A DNA stretch of 64,000 nt from Rhynchopus sp. YZ270_cl-10 (lineage: Eukaryota > Euglenozoa > Diplonemea > Diplonemida > Diplonemidae): NCBI GenBank assembly GCA_964035575.1, contig OZ037873.1, forward strand, positions 1 to 64,000, in the 5' to 3' direction. Shown one piece after another: positions 40,503-50,406 of the stretch. Under the pieces are notes generated by a model. It ran no database searches. It was not told the origin of the DNA and saw only the letters and a program-made list of their open reading frames with translations. Position 1 is the stretch's first letter. Every line of letters starts with the position of its first letter. Both the position numbers and the translations under genes were made by a program.

Positions 40503-43500
40503 GCTAAGGAGCTAAGGAGCTAAGGAGCTAAGGAGCTAAGGAGCTAAGGAGCTAAGGAGCTAAGGAGCTAAGGAGCTAAGGAGCTAAGGAGCTAAGGAGC
40601 TAAGGAGCTAAGGAGCTAAGGAGCTAAGGAGCTAAGGAGCTAAGGAGCTAAGGAGCTAAGGAGCTAAGGAGCTAAGGAGCTAAGGAGCTAAGGAGCTAAG
40701 GAGCTAAGGAGCTAAGGAGCTAAGGAGCTAAGGAGCTAAGGAGCTAAGGAGCTAAGGAGCTAAGGAGCTAAGGAGCTAAGGAGCTAAGGAGCTAAGGAGC
40801 TAAGGAGCTAAGGAGCTAAGGAGCTAAGGAGCTAAGGAGCTAAGGAGCTAAGGAGCTAAGGAGCTAAGGAGCTAAGGAGCTAAGGAGCTAAGGAGCTAAG
40901 GAGCTAAGGAGCTAAGGAGCTAAGGAGCTAAGGAGCTAAGGAGCTAAGGAGCTAAGGAGCTAAGGAGCTAAGGAGCTAAGGAGCTAAGGAGCTAAGGAGC
41001 TAAGGAGCTAAGGAGCTAAGGAGCTAAGGAGCTAAGGAGCTAAGGAGCTAAGGAGCTAAGGAGCTAAGGAGCTAAGGAGCTAAGGAGCTAAGGAGCTAAG
41101 GAGCTAAGGAGCTAAGGAGCTAAGGAGCTAAGGAGCTAAGGAGCTAAGGAGCTAAGGAGCTAAGGAGCTAAGGAGCTAAGGAGCTAAGGAGCTAAGGAGC
41201 TAAGGAGCTAAGGAGCTAAGGAGCTAAGGAGCTAAGGAGCTAAGGAGCTAAGGAGCTAAGGAGCTAAGGAGCTAAGGAGCTAAGGAGCTAAGGAGCTAAG
41301 GAGCTAAGGAGCTAAGGAGCTAAGGAGCTAAGGAGCTAAGGAGCTAAGGAGCTAAGGAGCTAAGGAGCTAAGGAGCTAAGGAGCTAAGGAGCTAAGGAGC
41401 TAAGGAGCTAAGGAGCTAAGGAGCTAAGGAGCTAAGGAGCTAAGGAGCTAAGGAGCTAAGGAGCTAAGGAGCTAAGGAGCTAAGGAGCTAAGGAGCTAAG
41501 GAGCTAAGGAGCTAAGGAGCTAAGGAGCTAAGGAGCTAAGGAGCTAAGGAGCTAAGGAGCTAAGGAGCTAAGGAGCTAAGGAGCTAAGGAGCTAAGGAGC
41601 TAAGGAGCTAAGGAGCTAAGGAGCTAAGGAGCTAAGGAGCTAAGGAGCTAAGGAGCTAAGGAGCTAAGGAGCTAAGGAGCTAAGGAGCTAAGGAGCTAAG
41701 GAGCTAAGGAGCTAAGGAGCTAAGGAGCTAAGGAGCTAAGGAGCTAAGGAGCTAAGGAGCTAAGGAGCTAAGGAGCTAAGGAGCTAAGGAGCTAAGGAGC
41801 TAAGGAGCTAAGGAGCTAAGGAGCTAAGGAGCTAAGGAGCTAAGGAGCTAAGGAGCTAAGGAGCTAAGGAGCTAAGGAGCTAAGGAGCTAAGGAGCTAAG
41901 GAGCTAAGGAGCTAAGGAGCTAAGGAGCTAAGGAGCTAAGGAGCTAAGGAGCTAAGGAGCTAAGGAGCTAAGGAGCTAAGGAGCTAAGGAGCTAAGGAGC
42001 TAAGGAGCTAAGGAGCTAAGGAGCTAAGGAGCTAAGGAGCTAAGGAGCTAAGGAGCTAAGGAGCTAAGGAGCTAAGGAGCTAAGGAGCTAAGGAGCTAAG
42101 GAGCTAAGGAGCTAAGGAGCTAAGGAGCTAAGGAGCTAAGGAGCTAAGGAGCTAAGGAGCTAAGGAGCTAAGGAGCTAAGGAGCTAAGGAGCTAAGGAGC
42201 TAAGGAGCTAAGGAGCTAAGGAGCTAAGGAGCTAAGGAGCTAAGGAGCTAAGGAGCTAAGGAGCTAAGGAGCTAAGGAGCTAAGGAGCTAAGGAGCTAAG
42301 GAGCTAAGGAGCTAAGGAGCTAAGGAGCTAAGGAGCTAAGGAGCTAAGGAGCTAAGGAGCTAAGGAGCTAAGGAGCTAAGGAGCTAAGGAGCTAAGGAGC
42401 TAAGGAGCTAAGGAGCTAAGGAGCTAAGGAGCTAAGGAGCTAAGGAGCTAAGGAGCTAAGGAGCTAAGGAGCTAAGGAGCTAAGGAGCTAAGGAGCTAAG
42501 GAGCTAAGGAGCTAAGGAGCTAAGGAGCTAAGGAGCTAAGGAGCTAAGGAGCTAAGGAGCTAAGGAGCTAAGGAGCTAAGGAGCTAAGGAGCTAAGGAGC
42601 TAAGGAGCTAAGGAGCTAAGGAGCTAAGGAGCTAAGGAGCTAAGGAGCTAAGGAGCTAAGGAGCTAAGGAGCTAAGGAGCTAAGGAGCTAAGGAGCTAAG
42701 GAGCTAAGGAGCTAAGGAGCTAAGGAGCTAAGGAGCTAAGGAGCTAAGGAGCTAAGGAGCTAAGGAGCTAAGGAGCTAAGGAGCTAAGGAGCTAAGGAGC
42801 TAAGGAGCTAAGGAGCTAAGGAGCTAAGGAGCTAAGGAGCTAAGGAGCTAAGGAGCTAAGGAGCTAAGGAGCTAAGGAGCTAAGGAGCTAAGGAGCTAAG
42901 GAGCTAAGGAGCTAAGGAGCTAAGGAGCTAAGGAGCTAAGGAGCTAAGGAGCTAAGGAGCTAAGGAGCTAAGGAGCTAAGGAGCTAAGGAGCTAAGGAGC
43001 TAAGGAGCTAAGGAGCTAAGGAGCTAAGGAGCTAAGGAGCTAAGGAGCTAAGGAGCTAAGGAGCTAAGGAGCTAAGGAGCTAAGGAGCTAAGGAGCTAAG
43101 GAGCTAAGGAGCTAAGGAGCTAAGGAGCTAAGGAGCTAAGGAGCTAAGGAGCTAAGGAGCTAAGGAGCTAAGGAGCTAAGGAGCTAAGGAGCTAAGGAGC
43201 TAAGGAGCTAAGGAGCTAAGGAGCTAAGGAGCTAAGGAGCTAAGGAGCTAAGGAGCTAAGGAGCTAAGGAGCTAAGGAGCTAAGGAGCTAAGGAGCTAAG
43301 GAGCTAAGGAGCTAAGGAGCTAAGGAGCTAAGGAGCTAAGGAGCTAAGGAGCTAAGGAGCTAAGGAGCTAAGGAGCTAAGGAGCTAAGGAGCTAAGGAGC
43401 TAAGGAGCTAAGGAGCTAAGGAGCTAAGGAGCTAAGGAGCTAAGGAGCTAAGGAGCTAAGGAGCTAAGGAGCTAAGGAGCTAAGGAGCTAAGGAGCTAAG

Positions 43501-45081
43501 GAGCTAAGGAGCTAAGGAGCTAAGGAGCTAAGGAGCTAAGGAGCTAAGGAGCTAAGGAGCTAAGGAGCTAAGGAGCTAAGGAGCTAAGGAGCTAAGGAGC
43601 TAAGGAGCTAAGGAGCTAAGGAGCTAAGGAGCTAAGGAGCTAAGGAGCTAAGGAGCTAAGGAGCTAAGGAGCTAAGGAGCTAAGGAGCTAAGGAGCTAAG
43701 GAGCTAAGGAGCTAAGGAGCTAAGGAGCTAAGGAGCTAAGGAGCTAAGGAGCTAAGGAGCTAAGGAGCTAAGGAGCTAAGGAGCTAAGGAGCTAAGGAGC
43801 TAAGGAGCTAAGGAGCTAAGGAGCTAAGGAGCTAAGGAGCTAAGGAGCTAAGGAGCTAAGGAGCTAAGGAGCTAAGGAGCTAAGGAGCTAAGGAGCTAAG
43901 GAGCTAAGGAGCTAAGGAGCTAAGGAGCTAAGGAGCTAAGGAGCTAAGGAGCTAAGGAGCTAAGGAGCTAAGGAGCTAAGGAGCTAAGGAGCTAAGGAGC
44001 TAAGGAGCTAAGGAGCTAAGGAGCTAAGGAGCTAAGGAGCTAAGGAGCTAAGGAGCTAAGGAGCTAAGGAGCTAAGGAGCTAAGGAGCTAAGGAGCTAAG
44101 GAGCTAAGGAGCTAAGGAGCTAAGGAGCTAAGGAGCTAAGGAGCTAAGGAGCTAAGGAGCTAAGGAGCTAAGGAGCTAAGGAGCTAAGGAGCTAAGGAGC
44201 TAAGGAGCTAAGGAGCTAAGGAGCTAAGGAGCTAAGGAGCTAAGGAGCTAAGGAGCTAAGGAGCTAAGGAGCTAAGGAGCTAAGGAGCTAAGGAGCTAAG
44301 GAGCTAAGGAGCTAAGGAGCTAAGGAGCTAAGGAGCTAAGGAGCTAAGGAGCTAAGGAGCTAAGGAGCTAAGGAGCTAAGGAGCTAAGGAGCTAAGGAGC
44401 TAAGGAGCTAAGGAGCTAAGGAGCTAAGGAGCTAAGGAGCTAAGGAGCTAAGGAGCTAAGGAGCTAAGGAGCTAAGGAGCTAAGGAGCTAAGGAGCTAAG
44501 GAGCTAAGGAGCTAAGGAGCTAAGGAGCTAAGGAGCTAAGGAGCTAAGGAGCTAAGGAGCTAAGGAGCTAAGGAGCTAAGGAGCTAAGGAGCTAAGGAGC
44601 TAAGGAGCTAAGGAGCTAAGGAGCTAAGGAGCTAAGGAGCTAAGGAGCTAAGGAGCTAAGGAGCTAAGGAGCTAAGGAGCTAAGGAGCTAAGGAGCTAAG
44701 GAGCTAAGGAGCTAAGGAGCTAAGGAGCTAAGGAGCTAAGGAGCTAAGGAGCTAAGGAGCTAAGGAGCTAAGGAGCTAAGGAGCTAAGGAGCTAAGGAGC
44801 TAAGGAGCTAAGGAGCTAAGGAGCTAAGGAGCTAAGGAGCTAAGGAGCTAAGGAGCTAAGGAGCTAAGGAGCTAAGGAGCTAAGGAGCTAAGGAGCTAAG
44901 GAGCTAAGGAGCTAAGGAGCTAAGGAGCTAAGGAGCTAAGGAGCTAAGGAGCTAAGGAGCTAAGGAGCTAAGGAGCTAAGGAGCTAAGGAGCTAAGGAGC
45001 TAAGGAGCTAAGGAGCTAAGGAGCTAAGGAGCTAAGGAGCTAAGGAGCTAAGGAGCTAAGGAGCTAAGGAGCTAAGGAGCT
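40503..45081 (+). repeat. GCTAAGGA 8-bp satellite array, about 572 copies, no variants seen
   Basis: An exact octamer tandem over 4.58 kb with no substitution found by eye. It carries stops in the plus-strand frames. It ends 100 bp from the 3' end of the neighbouring minus-strand gene. Confidence 0.97.
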
Positions 45082-45182
45082 GGACCACCAGAGGCTTTCT
45101 GAGGTAGCATTTGCGGCTATCCCGCTATCGCGCTTCTTCGGCAACGTGTCGAAATCAGTGCGTCACACGGCCCTGAGCCCCT

Positions 45183-45914
45183 CTAAGCCAGTGATGGACG
45201 CAGACGATACACGTCATGGTCTTTACCAGCGCACGCAACTTGGGGGCTGTTGGGGGCAAACGCAACGGAGTGAACGTCACTTGAATGCAGGAAGGTGTTC
45301 AGCACAGAACCATCTGCGGCAGACCACAGAGACATCGACTTGCCGTAGGCACCTGCCAGCTTGGTTCCGTCACGAGACCAATCCACAGAAAAAACGTCGT
45401 TGGTGCAGGAGACAGTGAGGCTGGTGATCATGCTGCTTGCGGAGAAGACGAGTGCTTCGTTGTTTTTACTGCCGCTTATCAGTTGTGTGTCATCGGGCGA
45501 GACCGCCACCGACAATGGAGTGCCTGTGTAGTCATTCAGCACGGTCCCAGACACAGTGTCGATGCGTGTCACGCTGGACTGGGTTGTCACAGCCGCCCAG
45601 GTGCTGTCAGACGCGTACGCGATGCCAGATACCTGCCCCCCAAACGGTCCAACTGACAACGCCAAAACCCACGTCACTGTATTGTATATGTACACGGTAT
45701 TGGCGTCGCCCGCTACCGCAAGCTGCAACCCATCTGGCGAGAACTGTAGGGTAAATACGTTGGCCGAAAAGCTGAGCTGCTTCACAAGCGACCCGTCCGC
45801 TGTGCTGTACACATGCGCCTCTTTGCTCCCACATGCTGCAACCCAGGCCCCGTCGGGCGAGAAGTCTATACTGGACTGTAACGCTGAAGTCGAGTTGAAA
45901 CAGACACGCAGCAC
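45183..45914 (-). CDS. Small WD40-like beta-propeller protein, probably secreted; start in another frame
   Basis: The frame encodes 243 residues with repeated propeller signatures FSPDG-WVAACG, FSPDGLQLAVAG, VSPDDTQLISG, WSRDGTKLAGA and FAPNSPQVACAG, each followed by a V/IYxxxxxxL strand. There is no ATG in this frame: it opens after a TGA and the first usable codon is GTG at 45914. An ATG at 45972 in the adjacent frame encodes a good signal peptide (MLIVVAACVYSALTPFTASS) that runs straight into the start of the propeller, one base out of register. This could be a one-base indel (biological or sequencing), or a missed small intron or upstream exon. About six repeats in about 240 residues is near the minimum for a closed propeller. 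Binding partner unknown. Confidence 0.65.
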   Translation of the reverse strand: MLRVCFNSTSALQSSIDFSPDGAWVAACGSKEAHVYSTADGSLVKQLSFSANVFTLQFSPDGLQLAVAGDANTVYIYNTVTWVLALSVGPFGGQVSGIAYASDSTWAAVTTQSSVTRIDTVSGTVLNDYTGTPLSVAVSPDDTQLISGSKNNEALVFSASSMITSLTVSCTNDVFSVDWSRDGTKLAGAYGKSMSLWSAADGSVLNTFLHSSDVHSVAFAPNSPQVACAGKDHDVYRLRPSLA

Positions 45915-45999
45915 TGCTTGCCGTGAATGGCGTCAGTGCTGAGTACACGCACGCTGCCACGACAATCAACATGTGTACCTCTGTACCCGCCCACTTGTG

Positions 46000-46367
46000 T
46001 GCTGAACGAATGGTGATAAGGGAGAAGGGGAAGGGATCAGGGGATCAGGGATACCCCTTTACAAAAGGTGTACATCTCCCCCATCTCCATTGCACGAGGC
46101 CTGAACCAATCCCTTCCAAAAACCCCACCCACCCACCCAGTACGCCTGTTCAGGTAAAAGACATCTAATCATGTGTAAAAACACCACTATTCTGCCTCAG
46201 TACAGTGCCAACCTTCGTTTTAGGTTTTTTTGACCGTCACCTAACCCCGTAACTCCTCCCAAACCCTCCCAAACCCACATGTAGCTTACGTCAACTAGCC
46301 TCGATGTGTCACGTACGATCATTCTTATTGTCATTCCAAAACTCGACACAAGTACCTGCACTGCAGC
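46000..46367. other. Intergenic region between the two propeller genes
   Basis: C-rich sequence, without a recognisable RNA or regulatory motif. Confidence 0.4.
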
Positions 46368-47474
46368 TTACGCAATGTTTCGGACACAAACCCCTTTTTT
46401 GTAAACGCACCCAAACAGCACCTTTGAGCATGGGGAGAACGACCACGGTGCCGAACACTCAATTTCGGTGCACAAGCTTCCCGTCTCTGCCTCTCTTGTG
46501 CAGGCAGGTTTGCCGAACTCGGATGCAACAAGATACTTACTGTTGGGGGAGAACTCCAATGTTTCCGTGTCATCCTCTGTCGTGTACGTGAACAGCGTGT
46601 TCTGCGTAGTCAGAGACAACACCCGCACGGTCAGGTCCGTGGCCACTGCCAACCTTTGCATGCAGTGGCTGATTGCCACGCAGTCAGTGTCTTCAATCTT
46701 AACGTGGGCCACATCCTCCAAGCTGGGCACACCCCAGACCTGAATGCCGTCGTCGCTGTACGCAAGCACGCAGACTCCGTTCGGCCCTATCAAGTACTGG
46801 TCGTCGAAACGACGGGACACCACCTCCAAGCCATCTGCGAGACAAAACACATGTACAACGCCCCCTTTTCGCGACGGGACACGGGATACCGACACGAGGT
46901 ACCGTCCGCAGGCTGTCACGCACATCGCTTTCATGCCGCTCGGTGCGATCGTCCTTGTGACTTCCCCAGAGTGCGCATCCACCTCGACGATGGCACTGTC
47001 ATGGCAGAAGTACCACTTCTCTGTGCACACGGAAACCACGAAGTCGTTGTATCCCCTGACAGTCAACTTCCGCTCAGTCACTGTGTTGTACACGAAGACT
47101 TCCCCCCCATAGGTCATGATGAAACACCACGCACCGCAAGTCGACACAACGAGCTTCTTCACACTTTTTACGGGGTATGCCACAGGCTGTTTCACAGGGG
47201 CAAACTCGTGGCTGTGCAGCAGCAATGTGCACTCAGCTGTCGCGCACGTGTCACACAGCTTCGCACTGTCGTCCAGAACCTTCCCGCCAAGGGTGCTCCC
47301 CACAGACACCGCACGCTGCAGCTCGTGTGCGGCGTCACTGCCAAGCAGCGCTTCACATGCTTTGCGCTTGAGGTCCAACACCGTGGCCGACAGCGAAACT
47401 TGAAGTGTTTCCACTCGTCCAGTGTCGTGCAACATGACGTGGACGTCCATTTGTGTATTTGTTCCTTCGAGCAT
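46368..47474 (-). CDS. Ubiquitin-like domain plus WD40-like propeller protein
   Basis: 368 residues from the chosen ATG. Residues 9-88 look like a ubiquitin-like beta-grasp fold: MDVHVMLHDTGRVETLQVS, then TVLDLKRKACEALL, GGKVLDDSAKL and ECTLLLH. This corresponds to ubiquitin's first strand pair, helix and last strand. No terminal Gly-Gly is present at the domain boundary, so it is a built-in domain, not a processed modifier. The rest is a propeller with repeats such as YGGEVFVYNTVTERKL, CVLAYSDDGIQVWGVPSLED and FSPNSKYLVASE. The frame is open back to 47621, but the extra 49 residues lack domain character and cover a long T tract typical of a 5' leader. The ATG at 47450, which starts exactly at the ubiquitin-like domain, is an equally good start. 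Role unknown; possibly an adaptor. Confidence 0.75.
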   Translation of the reverse strand: MLEGTNTQMDVHVMLHDTGRVETLQVSLSATVLDLKRKACEALLGSDAAHELQRAVSVGSTLGGKVLDDSAKLCDTCATAECTLLLHSHEFAPVKQPVAYPVKSVKKLVVSTCGAWCFIMTYGGEVFVYNTVTERKLTVRGYNDFVVSVCTEKWYFCHDSAIVEVDAHSGEVTRTIAPSGMKAMCVTACGRYLVSVSRVPSRKGGVVHVFCLADGLEVVSRRFDDQYLIGPNGVCVLAYSDDGIQVWGVPSLEDVAHVKIEDTDCVAISHCMQRLAVATDLTVRVLSLTTQNTLFTYTTEDDTETLEFSPNSKYLVASEFGKPACTREAETGSLCTEIECSAPWSFSPCSKVLFGCVYKKGVCVRNIA

Positions 47475-50406
47475 TTGTGGTGTAGGTGATGTAGGCCGAC
47501 GAAAAAAACAAAAAGAGATTCTGGGGTGGGATGAATTCTTTCTTTTTTGAAGTTGAAAAATGTGCCTACAAATTGTCTGATGTCCATGGATATGTTTTGG
47601 GTCTTTTATTTTTGTTAGCACAATGCTATTGACTTATTTTTGTTTTGTTTTTGTTGATAAAAATTGTTGGAATAGTGAAGTTGCCACTTGTGCAAGCTCC
47701 ACTTTGTGAATTAAAGGACCTGCGAATTGGAAGCAAATCTTTTTGTAGGCACTAAAATTGAAATGGAAAGGGTGGGAGGAAAGCCCAAAACCGAAAACCA
47801 CCGATACGGGCGAGCGCACTTATACTAAAATAATTGCGATAGAGCCGATGGGCTTTTTGGGAAACTGATGCAGGGGAGAAATAATGATGTAGGTATTTTT
47901 TTTTTCTTTGACAAAAAATGGGGGTTTTTTTTTTTTTGAGATGAACCTCAGCATCTTGCTTGGTCACCTTAATAAAAGAAAAGAGCTTTTACGCAGGATG
48001 AGGGACAAACTGCCCAGACAATGAACCCCGTGCGCGACCCCCACTTCCTGCGAAGCAATAAGAGAACAGTATTGAGCGCTGCACATCGCTCTACCTCCCG
48101 AAGGAATTATTGGAAATTGAAAAAAAAAAGAAAAAATAATACATTTGAAAAGATGAATCTGCCTCGTGGGCTTATAAATCTCCGAGTAATAAAAAGGAGA
48201 GGGGCGTGAGGGGAAACAAAAAAGAGAAAAAAATAAGAAAGGGGGGAAAAAAGAGAGATGCAAAGATGACCCTCGCCCTCTCAGTTACAGGGGAAACAAA
48301 AATAAACCCCTCCCCCCTCCTGACCACAGTGAATTTAACCTCTTTACTAACTGCTGGGAGTTAAAGGTGCTTCACACCACCTTAGGCGGGAAGATGCATG
48401 AATCAAACATGACGTTGCAGAACGAAATGTAGGACCACTGTGCGCACAACAAAGCTGGGGGGAGTTTTTTGAGTTAATGAACAAAGTGAACAGCGTCATC
48501 ACAAAAAAAGTAATCAAAAAAATGGGAACAAAAAGGCTTTGTCAGATAACCCCAGGCCTCATGTGCTTGGTCACCTAGACAAAGTTTCTGTGGACGAGGG
48601 GGGGCCCCCCGGGGGGGGTGGTGTACTTCACTGGTATCCGCAAAAAAAGAAGTGGGCACCGTGACAATAGGTATAGAGGATGGTTCGGAACCTCAAAATT
48701 AGAAAAAATTGATACACTTCAGTTGTTGTTGCTTTTATTCGGCTAAACAATAAGAAGAATACATGCCTCACAAATGAGACTTCGTAAATCTAAAACACAG
48801 CGTGTTGTTCTTTTTCTTCTAAATCCGGGATAGTACCTGGACGGTGACTTCTTTGTTTTACCTTCAAAAAAAATAGTAAATTTTTTTTTGACTCAGTCAA
48901 AAAAAATGAGGGAAAGTGTTCTGTGGGCACACACACTCCGCTCTCGGGGGAAGAGAGGCTTTTAACCTTTTGCAGGATTTGTTGTTCTTCTTTTTTGACT
49001 TTGAGTACATCGATTGGCTCGCTTGTGTATGGCACACAAGCTATCAGTTGTCTCAGACAAAACAAAACTGCTCGGAAAGCGGAACCAACAGTGCTAGGAG
49101 AGTAATGGTTTTTTTTTTTTTTTGAAGGTCGACAAAATTTTGTATGTAAAACGAGCCCAGCATACTTTGCCAACGGGCACCTTTGGGAGGGAGAAAAGAA
49201 CAGCTGCAATATGAACGTGCCTCACATATCTTATATCTTGAAGAAAAAGTTGGTGTGATCACTTCTGAGCCTCCTGTGCTTGTCCTTGGACAACGAGACG
49301 AATGCTGGTATATGCAAACAAGAAAGAAAAAAAAAAAGGGTCAAGGACAGCTTGTAAGGTGCTTGGACACAGTTGCGTGAGTGGTGCAGAGCGGGCCTAC
49401 ACGACTACACCCCCTACGGTGTTCACAGACAATGTTGTCTGCAAACACCACAGTTCTCTGCCACGCACGCCCGCTTGTGTGATCCCGGTGCGGAAAAAAA
49501 TAAGTTGGCCTGGCCTGACCTGGGACGCTAAGACACATTTCATTGCTCGCTTTTCTGTTTTGTGTGGCAGAGTTGAGAAATCAGGAAAATCAACAGAAGG
49601 AAAGATGACTAAAAAAGCGCCTCAACTGGCAAACACACGTCGTCAAAAAAAAAAAAAAAAAAAAAAAAGTTTATAAGATCAACCTAGCCTCTCATACTAG
49701 TCACCTTTCAACTATTAAAAAACGGGGGGGGAGGGGAGAACAGGAAGTAAATTCAAGCCAACTAATTGATAACTTGTCTCAGAATGCAATATTCTCTCTG
49801 AACGCGGCCGAGAGGTGGCGAAAAACACCTGCTTAGCGCAATAGAGATGAAATTGGAGGTTATCAACTAATCAAACCCTCAAGAAAGAGATACTACCACG
49901 TTCATCACAATTCATGTCAGGAAGAAGAAGAAAAAAAAAGTCAGATACTTGTGATTTTGCAAAGAAAAAAATGAAATAAGGTGAGATTGAACGGGAAAAT
50001 AACTGGTTGTTGGGGGATCAATAGAAGCAAGTACAAGGAAACCAGATCGCAAGACGACACGACGTCTGGTTGTCTCTCTTCGCCATTTTTTGATCCCGTG
50101 AATAGAATATAGTGTGGGAGGAAAACGAAGCAGTCCATTTTATTTTATTTTTTTGGGTGAAGAAAGAACCGAAGAAATGAAACTGGCTTCGTTCGCGCAA
50201 TTTACAATAGAAAAAATGGCAGTTGCGCATATATTTTAAAAAGTACTATTTTCTCCAACAAAAATAAAAACACATCATAAAAATACAAAACAAAACATTT
50301 TTGACTATGAACGGGGTCAGTCAATGTGGTGGCAAAAGCGACCATTAGTGAAAGGGTGGGAGGAGAGTAAGGATGGGATGGCTACGACTACAAAAAATGC
50401 AGTTGT
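47475..50406. other. Intergenic region with repeated small hairpins and homopolymer runs
   Basis: No protein gene supported; the open frames are short and T- or K-rich. It contains several copies of the AGATGAACGTGCCTC-like motif (near 47938, 48150, 48264, 49207 and 49670), long A/T homopolymers (24 A at 49646) and a G/C block GGGGGGCCCCCCGGGGGGGG at 48599. Confidence 0.5.
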
